This document shows positions 35,701 through 44,643 of a stretch of DNA of 64,000 nt, piece after piece. The position numbers and the translations under genes were made by a program. This DNA is from Jatrophihabitans sp035642535. GTDB lineage: Bacteria > Actinomycetota > Actinomycetes > Mycobacteriales > Jatrophihabitantaceae. How positions within the stretch are numbered: the stretch's first letter is position 1; each line of letters opens with the position of its first letter. A model generated the notes under the pieces. That model did not search any database. It saw only the letters and a program-made list of their open reading frames with translations, and was not told the origin of the DNA. Where the stretch lies: assembly GCA_035642535.1 (NCBI GenBank), contig DASQSE010000153.1, positions 62,001-126,000 of the forward strand. Direction: 5' to 3'.

Positions 35701-36206
35701 CTGACCTGCCCGTAGTCGGCGGTGAAGCCGCGGCCGGTGAACCCGGTGTGGTCGTAGTTGACCGACTCGCCGCCGGTGAGCTGCCCTTCCTCGGCCTGGC
35801 ACGCCGTGCCGAACGCGCAGGCACCGGGCGCTGCCGGCCAGGACGGATGCCCCGTCTGCCACGTGCCGTCGATCAGCACGCTGACCGCGGTGTTCTCCGG
35901 TGTGAACGGGCCGGAGCCCTCCTGGTAGCGGACGGTCATCGCGTCGGTGTGGATCTCGCGCCAGCCGTCCACCACGCCCGTCGTGTACTGCGGCACCGCG
36001 AAGTCGCGGTTGACGACGTTGAACGTCGTCGCGTCCTCGAACGCCCCGTCGGCCGCGTACTCCAACCGGACGAGCGTCGGCGCGAGTACCTCGAACCGGG
36101 CGTGCCCGTCGACGATCACGCCGGACGCGGTCGCGGACGCCGCCGGCTGCGCGACGAACGGCGCAAGCGCCACCGCGAGGACCAGCCCGAGCAACACCCG
36201 CCGCAT
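32790..36206 (-). CDS. secreted glycoside hydrolase family 31 multidomain enzyme
   Basis: 1138 aa with a signal peptide (MRRVLLGLVLAVALAPFVAQ, cleavage after ASA). The GH31 TIM barrel spans about 330-760: LPEWAFGVWFSRYFAY, nucleophile candidate Asp515 in WWLDWCC and acid/base candidate Asp584 in HFTGDTEATW. GH31 members are alpha-glucosidases, alpha-xylosidases and relatives. Residues about 135-255 look like a CBM35-type carbohydrate-binding domain inserted in the N-terminal beta-sandwich region. After the GH31 C-terminal sandwiches come a NEW3/CARDB-like domain at 930-1010 and an IPT/TIG domain (SVQPDHGAAGDVVTINGQNF) at 1050-1138. It follows the GH3 gene by 3 bases. Confidence 0.92.
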   Translation of the reverse strand: MRRVLLGLVLAVALAPFVAQPAASATASGVIVDGHARFEVLAPTLVRLEYAADGAFEDATTFNVVNRDFAVPQYTTGVVDGWREIHTDAMTVRYQEGSGPFTPENTAVSVLIDGTWQTGHPSWPAAPGACAFGTACQAEEGQLTGGESVNYDHTGFTGRGFTADYGQVSAADTWALTGVPSDGTYPLQLRYANGGSVTRTLSVRVGTDVVGQVGLPPTGSWDSWSVASFDVPLTAGANTVGVRCASGDGCNANLDSVAVTAPGDSYPTAGPPPPVTEPGQLGGWTRGLDAYTNQAGADIGDVELHPGILNRRGWSLLDDTYTALRTGSGWPHPRPSHDGAYQDGYLFGYGHDYQQALRDLRALTGPADMLPEWAFGVWFSRYFAYSTSDYENQLIPAFRSHGVPLDALVVDTDWKSPQTWDGWNWNANLFPDPQAFLDWARQQGLNVALNVHAGIDGSDPKFPAAQQTAQGQLQHAAQCFSPQCYRFDWSDPAQAKAWFDLHQPFEQQGVRQWWLDWCCTDSVVDMPGLTPDSWINELYARNLDARGLRGFVLARLGASFEDYRGAPASGPWGEHRSTVHFTGDTEATWQTLAFEAQMSTAEASIGQPYVSHDIGSFKGKHLPDDLYDRWVQFATFQPILRLHSDHGDRLPWDYGAAQDPATKFLRLREALVPYTYTLAAEATQTGLPIARPLYLDYPDQPAAYDNGTEYLYGPDVLVAPVTTPGAIAQQHVWFPPGRWTDYFTGATFTGPASATINEPLDRMPVFVRAGGIVPEQPTMEHVGAAPVDPLTLNVYAGGSGAFSMYEDAGEGTGYRNGQSARTPFRYDESESSSAVTIGARTGSYPGASSGRAYRVQLVDVSAPHGVTLDGNPLPKVAPGSASAGWWYDAGNATLHVTTSRVSATRSATVTQFGGQPVARSESAAVALTLDPPTPTTLSPGSSTTVATTVSNGGPGAITGVQTSLSGPSGWKVTPTDSIDAGRVPVGGAVTTHWTVSAPASQSGPVTAALKGTARYVSNGSPAEVTTYQGPPPLIAPHIDSVQPDHGAAGDVVTINGQNFGATQGSSYLFFVDGDTSWGAPFDGATFVVNSWSDTKITFTIPTPSGPGGIWHVTPGDTATVNVNTAGGTSNTVPIAITG

Positions 36207-36209
36207 GGC

Positions 36210-39200
36210 TCAGCCCGTCGCAGCCGCGAACACGTGCAGCCGGCCGTTGCTCGGCAGCGTGATGTACGCGATCTGTTTGCCGGCCGTCAGCGATACCGAC
36301 GACGCGTAGAGGCTGACACTGTGGTTCGGGTCCAGCGTGCTGCCGGCGGGGATGTTCCAGTGCGGCGTCGTGACCACGAGCGTGCAGCCGGGCACCGCCG
36401 CGTTGCTGTACCAGTCGGCGAAGGTCAGCGTGCTGGTGGACGTCGTCCCGTCCTGGTAGGTGACGGTGACCTGACCGCTCTGCGTGCCGTTCGATCCGGC
36501 GCCGAGGAACGCGAGCGACGATCCCGAACCCTGCATCGCGACGATCTGGCCGGCGGTGGTCACCACGTCCTGTTGACCGGCCGGGACGTTCGGCCAGGTG
36601 AAGCCGCTGCTACCGACCGCGGCACCGGGCGTGACGCCGACCGAGGCGAGCGCTTGCGCGGAGTAGCTGTACCCGGAGCCGTCGAAGTTTCCCGGCGCCG
36701 GATTGGCGTCGTCCGTGACGCCGACGGTGTTGAACGCCGCCGCCAGGTCGCGGTACGCGACTTGCACGGTCGCCGTACCGACAGCGGGCGACTGTCCGCC
36801 GGAGTAGGTCGTCTTCGCCGTCAGGGTCGCCGCACCGCCCGCCGCGTCCGACGGCACCGTGACCGTCCACTCGACCGTGCGACTCGCACCCGGCGCGACA
36901 TCGCCGAAGTCCGTCGCGCCCTGCGCCTGCGCCGTCCAACCCGAAGGCACCGAGAGCGCGATCGACGCGTCGTGGACGGGCACCGTGGCGTCGTTGGCGA
37001 AGGTCGTCGTCACGTTCATGGTGGTGCCGGGCAGCGCGACGTCCGGCGCCGTCACCTTCGTGTACTGCGGGCCGGTCGTACGGGTGACCTGGAAGGTGCC
37101 GGACAGCGGCAGCGAGCGGGACGAATTCCCGATCCGAACGGTGTACGTGCCCGTAGCCAGCGCCCAGCGGTGCGCGAGGCTGTGCCAGTAGGACGCGTCC
37201 TGCGCCGTGACCGGGAAGCGCACCTGTTTGGTCTGACCGGGCTGCAGCGACACCCTCGCGAAGCCCTTGAGCTGCTTCGGCGGCTCGCCGGCGCCGGCCG
37301 GCGAGGTCAGGTACAACTGCGCGACCTCCGCGCCTGCGCGCGAGCCGGTGTTGGTGACGTCGGCGGTAGCGACGATGCGGCCGCCTTCGGCCATCGTGGC
37401 CGCCGAGAGATGCAGGTTCGAGAAGCGGAACGTCGTGTAGGACAGCCCGAAGCCGAACGGGAAGAGCGGCGTCAGGTTCTGCGCGTCGTACCAGCGGTAT
37501 CCGACCTGGAGCCCTTCGCTGTACTGCACCTTCCCGTTGACGCCGGTCCATTGCGCGGGCGTCGAGGCAGGCACCTGATCGAGCGAGCGCGGGAACGTCA
37601 CGGGCAGCTTGCCGGACGGGTTCACGTCGCCGAACAGCAGCGCGGCGATCGCGTTGCCGGACTCCTGGCCCGGATACCACGCCTCGAACACCGCCTTGAC
37701 CTTGTCCAGCCACGGCATCGTCACTGCCGAACCGGTGTTGAGCACGACGATCGTGTTCGGGTTGGCGTTCGCGACGGCATCGATCAGCTGGTTCTGGTCG
37801 CCGGGCAGGTCGATGTTGTCCAGGTCGCCGCCCTCTGACTCGAAGGCGTTCGCGTAGACGATCGCGACGTCGGACTTCGCGGCGAGGTCGGCGGCCTGGC
37901 TGATCAGGTCGTTACCCGGCTCGACCCATCCCAGGTTCACGGTGGCCGCGCCGCCGGCCTGGTAGTAGTCGACCTCGATCGACACCGGCGTCCCCGCCGT
38001 CAGGTTGACCTGCGCGGTCTCGGTGTTGGCTGCTTGGTCCCGCCAGTTGTCGATCACCTGCTGGCCGTCGATGAACAGCCGGCTGCCGTCATCGCTGGTG
38101 AGCCCGAAGGTGTAGGTGCCGGTCTTGTCCGGGGTGAGCGTGCCCGTCCACTTGACCGACCAGTTGGTCGCCGGCACGCCCGGCGCCGGGGAGCCGTCCC
38201 AGGTGTTGTGCACGTTCGGGTCGACCTGGGTGACCACCGGCGAGCCGGACAGCGACGTGTTCGCGTAGTACTGGCCCTGCAACCCGTTGCCGCTGCCCGA
38301 CGGCGGCGTGAAGAAGCTGGTGTCGATCGTCGGGTAGCCGTTGCTGCCGAGGTTGCCCTGCGCGTATTGGACGTCCACGCCGGCGCCGGAGCGCGCCTTG
38401 ATGCCGTCCAGCGGCGTGACCGTCCCGGTGCCGTCGACGACTGCACTGCCGCCGCCATGGCTCATCGTGTCCGGCCCGGCGCCGTCACCGATGACGGCGA
38501 TCGAATGCGTGTCCGAGCCGAGCGGCAGCACGTGACTGTCGTTCTTCAGCAGCACGGCGCCCTGCTCGGCGGCCTGGCGAGCGAGCGCGATGTGCTGCGG
38601 CGTGGCCGCGTACGCATCCGGCGTGTCGGGGGACGGGTGGTCGAAAAGCCCGAAGCGGAACTGCTCGCGCAGGATGCGTCGCACCATGTCGTCCAGCCGG
38701 CTCTGCGGCACCTGGCCGTTCTGCACGGCCTGCTTGAGCGCGGCGCCGAAGAACGAGTCGTCGGGCATCTGCATGTCCATGCCGGCGTTCGCCGAGCCGA
38801 CCGTGCTGTGCGTCGCGCCCCAGTCGGAGGTGATGAAGCCGTCGAAGCCGAACTCGTTCTTGAGGATGTCGTTGAGGTAGGCGTTCTCGCACGCGTACGT
38901 GCCGTTGATCGTCGAGTACGAACACATCGCGGACGACGGCCGCGACTCGGCGACGATGCGCCCGAATGCCGCCGTGTAGATCTCGTGCACCGTCCGGTCG
39001 TCGATGAGCACGTCGTCGGCAGGTGTGTTGCGGTTGGTCTCCTGGTTGTAGACGGCCCAGTGCTTCACCTGCGCCATGACGCCCTGCGACTGGATGCCGT
39101 TGATGTCCGCGGCACCGATCTCACCGGTGAGATACGGATCCTCGCTGTACGACTCGAACGCGCGGCCCCAGCGCGGGTCGCGAACGATGTTCACCGTCGG

Positions 39201-39641
39201 GCCGAGGTCGACGTCGACGCCCTTGGTCTTGTCCTCCGCGCCGATCACGCCGCCGTACGCCCGGGCGAGCGACGTGTCGAACGAGGCTGCGAGGTTCGCC
39301 GCGGACGGCAGTTGCGTGGTGTCGTTCATGCGCACGCCGACCGGCCCGTCCTGCAGCTTGAGCGCCGGGATGCACAGCCGGGCATCGCCGGGGATGAATC
39401 CTGTGTACGCGGAGCCGGCGGCGCCGTGCACCATCGCGATCTTCTCGTCGAGGGTCATCTGCGTGAGCACCGCGCCGACCCGCGACTCGATCGGCGCGGT
39501 CGAACCGACCCACGGACAACTCGCCGCGCTCGCCGCGGCCGGCGCGGCACCGGCGGTCACGGGCGGTCCAGCGGTGAGGCCGGCAACGAGGCCGGCGACG
39601 GCGAGAGTGGCGAGGCATGCGCGCTGACGGGTTCGAAACAC
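36210..39641 (-). CDS. secreted glycoside hydrolase family 3 multidomain enzyme
   Basis: 1143 aa. I choose GTG 39641 because AGGAG lies 8 bases upstream and the protein then starts with a signal peptide (VFRTRQRACLATLAVAGLVAG). GH3 N domain with KHWAVYNQETNRN and nucleophile Asp273 in FDGFITSDWGAT; GH3 C domain split by a PA14 domain at about 460-590 (YTFGLTSDDGSRLFIDGQQV); Fn3-like domain typical of GH3 enzymes at 720-800; NEW3-like repeats after 830; and an Ig-like C-terminal region of about 200 residues. Likely a beta-glucosidase-type exoenzyme. It is the first gene of a two-gene operon with GH31, divergent from a ROK regulator. Confidence 0.93.
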   Translation of the reverse strand: MFRTRQRACLATLAVAGLVAGLTAGPPVTAGAAPAAASAASCPWVGSTAPIESRVGAVLTQMTLDEKIAMVHGAAGSAYTGFIPGDARLCIPALKLQDGPVGVRMNDTTQLPSAANLAASFDTSLARAYGGVIGAEDKTKGVDVDLGPTVNIVRDPRWGRAFESYSEDPYLTGEIGAADINGIQSQGVMAQVKHWAVYNQETNRNTPADDVLIDDRTVHEIYTAAFGRIVAESRPSSAMCSYSTINGTYACENAYLNDILKNEFGFDGFITSDWGATHSTVGSANAGMDMQMPDDSFFGAALKQAVQNGQVPQSRLDDMVRRILREQFRFGLFDHPSPDTPDAYAATPQHIALARQAAEQGAVLLKNDSHVLPLGSDTHSIAVIGDGAGPDTMSHGGGSAVVDGTGTVTPLDGIKARSGAGVDVQYAQGNLGSNGYPTIDTSFFTPPSGSGNGLQGQYYANTSLSGSPVVTQVDPNVHNTWDGSPAPGVPATNWSVKWTGTLTPDKTGTYTFGLTSDDGSRLFIDGQQVIDNWRDQAANTETAQVNLTAGTPVSIEVDYYQAGGAATVNLGWVEPGNDLISQAADLAAKSDVAIVYANAFESEGGDLDNIDLPGDQNQLIDAVANANPNTIVVLNTGSAVTMPWLDKVKAVFEAWYPGQESGNAIAALLFGDVNPSGKLPVTFPRSLDQVPASTPAQWTGVNGKVQYSEGLQVGYRWYDAQNLTPLFPFGFGLSYTTFRFSNLHLSAATMAEGGRIVATADVTNTGSRAGAEVAQLYLTSPAGAGEPPKQLKGFARVSLQPGQTKQVRFPVTAQDASYWHSLAHRWALATGTYTVRIGNSSRSLPLSGTFQVTRTTGPQYTKVTAPDVALPGTTMNVTTTFANDATVPVHDASIALSVPSGWTAQAQGATDFGDVAPGASRTVEWTVTVPSDAAGGAATLTAKTTYSGGQSPAVGTATVQVAYRDLAAAFNTVGVTDDANPAPGNFDGSGYSYSAQALASVGVTPGAAVGSSGFTWPNVPAGQQDVVTTAGQIVAMQGSGSSLAFLGAGSNGTQSGQVTVTYQDGTTSTSTLTFADWYSNAAVPGCTLVVTTPHWNIPAGSTLDPNHSVSLYASSVSLTAGKQIAYITLPSNGRLHVFAAATG

Positions 39642-39654
39642 GATCGACTCCTCT

Positions 39655-39762
39655 GCCGCTGGACGCGCCCAACTTTCGGACATATGCGGCGATTTGGAAC
39701 GTAAGCCGAGTTCATTCCACCGGTCAAGAGTCAAAAATGGCCACTATTTCCGCCGCTGGACG
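39655..39762. promoter_or_regulatory. divergent GH3/ROK control region with 11-base direct repeats
   Basis: The 146-base gap holds GCCGCTGGACG twice (39655-39665 and 39752-39762), once next to each divergent start, separated by an AT-richer stretch with AAAT-TGGCCA-type dyad at 39735-39750. This layout fits a shared operator pair for the adjacent ROK repressor, which is inference. Confidence 0.4.
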
Positions 39763-39787
39763 GGCGAAATGACCTATCGTTCGAGCG

Positions 39788-40975
39788 ATGGGCAGCCTGG
39801 CTATCTCGGCACGTCGGCGGCGCACCCGCGATCCGGTGCTGGCGGCGGTCGCGCGAACCGGGGCGACCACCCGCGCCGAACTGAGCCGGCTGACCGGCTT
39901 GTCGCGCAGCGCGGTCGGCGAGTGCGTCGCGGCGCTGCTTGCGGAGGGCGTGCTGATCGAAGGTCCGATCGACGGTGCGGCCGTCGGCCGGGGGCGCCGG
40001 GCGGCGACGCTGCGGCTGCGCGTCGCGGCCGGGATCGTCCTCGGCATCGATCTGGGGCATGCGCACGTCAGCGCCGCGGTCGCCGCCCGCGACGGTGAGG
40101 TGGTCGCGGAGCGGACCGCGACGCTCGACGTCGACCGTCGACCGGCGCGCGCCCTCGATCTCGCAGCCCAGCTCGCGGCCGAGGTGCTCGACGACGGCGG
40201 GCACGCGCCGCTTGACGTGTCGGCGGTGGCCGCCGGGCTGCCGGGGCCACTCGACGTGCGGGAGCACACGGTCCGGGCGCCGACCATTCTCACGGAGTGG
40301 GTCGGCATCGATCCGGCGGCCGAACTCGGCGCGCGGCTTGGCCGTCCCGTCCTGGTCGGGAACGACGCGGACATGGGCGCGGTGGGCGAGCAGCGGTTCG
40401 GCGCGGCGCGCGGACTGGACAACTTCCTCTACATCAAGGCCTCGCACGGTATCGGGGCCGGCATCGTCATCGGCGGCGAGATATATCGCGGCGCCACCGG
40501 TATCGCGGGCGAGATCGGGCATACCCAGGTCATCGGCGCGAACGACCTGTGCCGGTGCGGCAGCCGCGGTTGCCTCGAGACGCTGGTGTCGGTCGGGATC
40601 GTGCGCCGGCAACTCGTCCACGTGCTGAGCAAGAGCACCGCGCCATTGAGCGAGGCCGACATCCCGCCGCTTCCCGAGCTGGCCGGCAACTCGGCCGCCG
40701 CCCGGGTGATCGCCGACGCGGGCCGGACAGTCGGCCGGGTCGTCGCCGATCTCGTGACCTGCCTCAACCCTGCGGCAATCGTCATGGGCGGCGAGCTCGG
40801 CGCGGCGGGCGCGCCGTTCATCGACGGCGTACGCGAATCCGTGGATCGGCACGCGCAACCCGCGAGCGCCCACGCGGTGCAGGTGATCAGCGGCCGGCTC
40901 GGCGCGCGCGCGGAACTGCGCGGCACGATCGCCACTGCCGCACAGGAGGCCGCCCGCACCGCCCTCGGCAGCTAG
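39788..40975 (+). CDS. ROK-family transcriptional regulator
   Basis: 395 aa. N-terminal MarR-like winged helix (GATTRAELSRLTGLSRSAVG) and a sugar-kinase-like ROK domain with the ATP/phosphate motif LGIDLGHAHVS, the ROK signature ASHGIGAGIVIGGEIYRGAT, and the zinc site CRCGSRGCLETL (preceded by GHTQV His). NagC/XylR-type ROK repressors sense sugars and control neighbouring glycosidase genes; it faces the GH3-GH31 operon, which is its likely target. Start ATG 39788; no strong Shine-Dalgarno is seen. The kinase-type catalytic Asp is kept in VGNDADMGA, so sugar binding is plausible. Confidence 0.93.
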   Translation: MGSLAISARRRRTRDPVLAAVARTGATTRAELSRLTGLSRSAVGECVAALLAEGVLIEGPIDGAAVGRGRRAATLRLRVAAGIVLGIDLGHAHVSAAVAARDGEVVAERTATLDVDRRPARALDLAAQLAAEVLDDGGHAPLDVSAVAAGLPGPLDVREHTVRAPTILTEWVGIDPAAELGARLGRPVLVGNDADMGAVGEQRFGAARGLDNFLYIKASHGIGAGIVIGGEIYRGATGIAGEIGHTQVIGANDLCRCGSRGCLETLVSVGIVRRQLVHVLSKSTAPLSEADIPPLPELAGNSAAARVIADAGRTVGRVVADLVTCLNPAAIVMGGELGAAGAPFIDGVRESVDRHAQPASAHAVQVISGRLGARAELRGTIATAAQEAARTALGS

Positions 40976-41069
40976 GCCGCCGTGCATGCGACGTGCGTGG
41001 CGCCGCAGGGGGGAGCGCGGCGTGTCAGCCCGCTACGTCGCCACACACATCGTTGAGCGTCGGTCGGCG

Positions 41070-42569
41070 CTACGCAGGAACGCGGGGCCGGCGCTTTGCG
41101 GCCGCCTTCGCTGCCGCCCGGCTGAACCTCAGCACGCCGTCGTCGATGGCCCCGTAGCGAAGCACCGGCACGTCGCGCAGGTAGTCGTTGCGCACCTGCC
41201 ACGGCGGCCGCGCTCCCTGCCGGGGCAGCCGGTCGGCGGCCCGCCGCACGTAGCCGGAGGTGAGCGAGTCGAGGACGGAACCAGTGCCGCGATCGGCCGT
41301 CGTCGCACGTGCGACGACCTGGGTGTAGCCGTGCGCGTCCATGTGGTTGAGCAGCCGGCAGGTGTACTCGCTGGCGAGGTCGGCCTTGAGCGTCCAGGAC
41401 GCGTTGGTGTAGCCGAAGACGAGGGTCGCGTTCGGGACACCTTCGAGCAGCACGCTCTTGTACGTGAGCACGTCGTTGACCGCGACCGGGGCTCCGTCGA
41501 TCTCCATTTCGGCACCGCCGAGCATCTGCACGTCCAGCCCGGTAGCCGTGACGATGATGTCGGCCTCCAGCTCCTCGCCGGAGATGAGCCGGATGCCGGT
41601 CGGCGTGAACCGCTCGATGCCGTCGGTGATGATCTCGGCGCGGCCGCTGCGGACGCTCTTGAACAGGTCGCCGTCGGGGACGATGCACAGGCGCTGGTCC
41701 CACGGGTCGTAGGCCGGGCTGAAGTGCTTCATGTCGGACAGGCCGCCGAGCTGGCGCTGCGCCAGCTTGAGCATCAACCTGCGCATGGCCGACGGACGCG
41801 AGCGCGACAGGCCGTACAGCGCGCGTTGCAGGCCGATGTTGCGCCGCCGCGCCATCCGGAACACGACGGAGTCGGGCAGGATCCGGCGCAGTCGCTCGGA
41901 GATTCCGTCCACCGCGGGCAGTGAGAGGACGTAGCTGGGGGAGCGCTGCAACATCGTGACGTGCGCGGCGTCCGGGGCCATCGCCGGGACCAGCGTCACC
42001 GCCGTCGCGCCGCTGCCGATCACGACCACCTTCTTGCCGCGGTAGTCGAGTTCGTCCGGCCAATGCTGTGGATGGATGACCGGGCCGGGAAAGTCCGCCT
42101 GGCCGGGGAACTCGGGGCAATAGCCGTGGTCGTAGTTGTAGTAGCCGGTGCACGTCATCAAGAAGTTCGCGGTGAACCTTTTGCGCCGCTTCGTCGCCGC
42201 GTCGCGTACCTCGACGCTCCACACGCCGGCCGCGCTCGACCAGCCGGCCTTCAAGACGTGCATCCCGTAGCGGATGTGCTCGTCGACGCCGTACTCGGCG
42301 GCGGTCTCGGCGACGTAGCGCTGAATGCTCGGCCCGTCCGCGAGCACCCGCGTCTCGTTCCAGGGCCGGAAGCTGTAGCCGAACGTGAACATGTCCGAGT
42401 CCGAACGGATGCCGGGATAGCGGAACAGATCCCAGGTGCCGCCCATCCGCTCGCGCCGCTCGAGCACGAGGTAGGTCTTGTCGGGGCACTCGCGGGTCAG
42501 ATGACACGCGGCCCCGATGCCGGACACCCCGGCGCCGAGGATCAGGACGTCGACGTGTGCGCTCGCCAT
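41070..42569 (-). CDS. Baeyer-Villiger-type flavin monooxygenase
   Basis: 499 aa. Two dinucleotide folds: FAD-binding LILGAGVSGIGAACHLTRE at the N terminus and NADPH-binding VVIGSGATAVTLVPAM near residue 190. Between them FPGPVIHPQHWP matches the Baeyer-Villiger fingerprint FxGxxxHxxxWP exactly. Enzymes of this EthA-like branch oxygenate ketones, sulfides or thioamides. EthA in M. tuberculosis activates ethionamide, but orthology is not implied. Start ATG 42569. Divergent from an aldo/keto reductase, 84 bases between starts. Confidence 0.92.
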   Translation of the reverse strand: MASAHVDVLILGAGVSGIGAACHLTRECPDKTYLVLERRERMGGTWDLFRYPGIRSDSDMFTFGYSFRPWNETRVLADGPSIQRYVAETAAEYGVDEHIRYGMHVLKAGWSSAAGVWSVEVRDAATKRRKRFTANFLMTCTGYYNYDHGYCPEFPGQADFPGPVIHPQHWPDELDYRGKKVVVIGSGATAVTLVPAMAPDAAHVTMLQRSPSYVLSLPAVDGISERLRRILPDSVVFRMARRRNIGLQRALYGLSRSRPSAMRRLMLKLAQRQLGGLSDMKHFSPAYDPWDQRLCIVPDGDLFKSVRSGRAEIITDGIERFTPTGIRLISGEELEADIIVTATGLDVQMLGGAEMEIDGAPVAVNDVLTYKSVLLEGVPNATLVFGYTNASWTLKADLASEYTCRLLNHMDAHGYTQVVARATTADRGTGSVLDSLTSGYVRRAADRLPRQGARPPWQVRNDYLRDVPVLRYGAIDDGVLRFSRAAAKAAAKRRPRVPA

Positions 42570-42653
42570 ATCCGCACCTCCGGCTCCCGACGGTATCTTA
42601 GACAGAGTGTCACGTACATGTGCGGGCCGTCACCGGGTGTAGAGATAAGGCCT

Positions 42654-43715
42654 ATGGAGTATCGACAGCTCGGCCGCAGTGGCCTGCGCATCTCTGTCCT
42701 CACGATGGGCACCATGAGCTTCGGCGGTGGCGGCAAGTTCGCATATGTCGGCGACACCGACGTCAAGGCGGCGCGGCGGCAGTTGGACCTGTGTCGCGAG
42801 CACGGGGTCAACATGGTCGACACCGCCGACGTCTACTCCGACGGGCTGTCCGAGGAGATCGTCGGCGAAACGCTCGGCGACGCCCGTGACGACTGGCTCG
42901 TCGCGACGAAGGTGCGCTTCCCGATGGGGGACGGCCCGAACGATGCCGGTCTGTCGCGGCACCACATCATCCGCGCCGCCGAGGCATCGCTCCGTCGCAT
43001 GCGCACCGATTGGATCGACCTCTATCAGCTGCACCAATGGGACGGGCAGACCCCGATCGAGGAGACACTCGGGGCACTGCAGACGCTGGTCGACCAGGGC
43101 AAGGTGCGCTACGTCGGGGTCAGCAACTACTGCGGCTGGCAGCTGCTCAAGGCGCTCGGCACGGCCGACCGGCTGGGCCTGCCGCGCTTCGCGAGTCAGC
43201 AGATCTACTACTCGCTGCAGGCCCGGGACGCCGAGCTCGAACTGCTGCCGGCAGCCGCCGACCAGGGCCTCGGCGTGCTGGTGTGGAGCCCGCTGGCCGG
43301 TGGCCTGCTGTCCGGCAAGTACTCGCGCGGTCGCGACGGCGAGCTGAAAGGGCCGAAGGGCGCGCGGCAGCTCACCGACTGGGGCGAGCCGCCGATCGAC
43401 TTCCCGGATCGGCTGTTCCGCACCATCGACGCGCTCAAGAAGGTCGCCAAGGTCCACGGCGTCTCCGCGGCACAGGTGGCGCTCGCGTGGTTGCTGACCC
43501 GGCCGACCGTCACGTCCGTCATTGTCGGTGCCCGCACCGAGAAGCAGCTGGCCGACAACCTGGCGGCCGCGGACCTCACGCTCAGCGAGGCCGAGTTCGC
43601 GAAGCTCGAAAACGTGAGCCGGCCGCCGCTGCCCTACCCGCACTGGCATCAGCGCAACAGCGCCAGCGAGCGGCTCTCCGCCGCGGACCGCGTCCTGCTC
43701 GAGCCGTACCTCTGA
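42654..43715 (+). CDS. aldo/keto reductase
   Basis: 353 aa from ATG 42654 with a TAAGG stretch a few bases upstream. The AKR barrel shows MEYRQLGRSGLRISVLTMGT, catalytic Asp/Tyr in MVDTADVYSDGLSEE, Lys in LVATKVRFP and His in DLYQLHQWDGQTP. The NADPH site appears at SVIVGARTEKQLADN. Likely reduces aldehydes or ketones; pairing opposite a ketone-oxygenating monooxygenase suggests ketone/aldehyde metabolism, as inference only. Confidence 0.92.
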   Translation: MEYRQLGRSGLRISVLTMGTMSFGGGGKFAYVGDTDVKAARRQLDLCREHGVNMVDTADVYSDGLSEEIVGETLGDARDDWLVATKVRFPMGDGPNDAGLSRHHIIRAAEASLRRMRTDWIDLYQLHQWDGQTPIEETLGALQTLVDQGKVRYVGVSNYCGWQLLKALGTADRLGLPRFASQQIYYSLQARDAELELLPAAADQGLGVLVWSPLAGGLLSGKYSRGRDGELKGPKGARQLTDWGEPPIDFPDRLFRTIDALKKVAKVHGVSAAQVALAWLLTRPTVTSVIVGARTEKQLADNLAAADLTLSEAEFAKLENVSRPPLPYPHWHQRNSASERLSAADRVLLEPYL

Positions 43716-43725
43716 TCGAGAACTG

Positions 43726-44643
43726 TCAGGCGTCCTCGCCGACGATCCGGTCGCGCCCGGCCGCCTTCGCCGCGTACAGCCGCCGGTCGGCGGCCTGCAC
43801 CAGCGCATCGGGCGTGTCGATCGGCCCGACCGCGCAGCCACCGCTCATCGTGACGGTCAGCTCGACGTCGGCGACCCGCACCGGCGTCTCGCTGATTCGG
43901 CACCGGATGCGCTCCGCGATCACGACCAGTTGGGCGGCGTCGGCGCGCGGCGCGATGACGAGGAACTCCTCACCACCCCAGCGTCCGACCTCGTCCTCGG
44001 TGCGCAGCACCGACCGGGCTCGCCGCGCGATCTCACGCAGCACCTCGTCGCCGATCCCATGCCCGTACGTGTCGTTGATGTGCTTGAACCTGTCGATGTC
44101 GAACAGCACGACCCCGAGGTGCTCATCGCGGCGGCGGGCGGCGCTTTCGTAGCGGCGCAACTCGTCCTCGATGTGCCGCCGGTTGGCGAGCTCGGTGAGC
44201 ATGTCCGTCCGGCTCAACCGCTCCAGCTCGGCATTGCGCGCCCGGAGCTCGTCCTGCAGGCGCTTCACCTTCGCCGCGGCCCCAACGCGCGCGACGAGCT
44301 CGGCAGGTTCGAACGGCTTGCGCAGGTAGTCGTGCGCACCGTTACGCAGCCCGTCGACCACATCGTCCATGCCGGTGCGGCTGGTGAGGAACACGACCGG
44401 GATCTCCCGTGTCAGGTCGTCCGACTTGAGCCGGTCGAGCACCTGGTAGCCGTCCATCACGGGCATTTCGACGTCGAGCAATACGACGTCCGGCGACGGC
44501 GGATGGTGACACGCGGCAACCGCTGCCGCGCCGTCCTCGGCTTCCTCGACGTGATAACCCTCGGTCTCGAGGTGGGAGCGCACGACCGTGCGGACCACGA
44601 ACGAGTCGTCGACCACGAGCACCGTCGAGCCGTTGGGGCTCAC
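43726..44643 (-). CDS. WspR-like response regulator with GGEEF diguanylate cyclase
   Basis: 305 aa, GTG 44643 overlapping the CheW stop (GTGA). Receiver (VLVVDDSFVVRT, Asp in VVLLDVEMPVMDG, VVFLTSRTG, Lys in YLRKPF), a short coiled coil (LQDELRARNAELERLSRTD), then a GGDEF domain with active-site GGEEF (RWGGEEFLVI) and inhibitory I-site RTED five residues before it. It should make c-di-GMP when phosphorylated by the CheA encoded upstream in the same operon. This is the exact architecture of Pseudomonas WspR and it is the terminal gene of the operon. Confidence 0.95.
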   Translation of the reverse strand: MSPNGSTVLVVDDSFVVRTVVRSHLETEGYHVEEAEDGAAAVAACHHPPSPDVVLLDVEMPVMDGYQVLDRLKSDDLTREIPVVFLTSRTGMDDVVDGLRNGAHDYLRKPFEPAELVARVGAAAKVKRLQDELRARNAELERLSRTDMLTELANRRHIEDELRRYESAARRRDEHLGVVLFDIDRFKHINDTYGHGIGDEVLREIARRARSVLRTEDEVGRWGGEEFLVIAPRADAAQLVVIAERIRCRISETPVRVADVELTVTMSGGCAVGPIDTPDALVQAADRRLYAAKAAGRDRIVGEDA

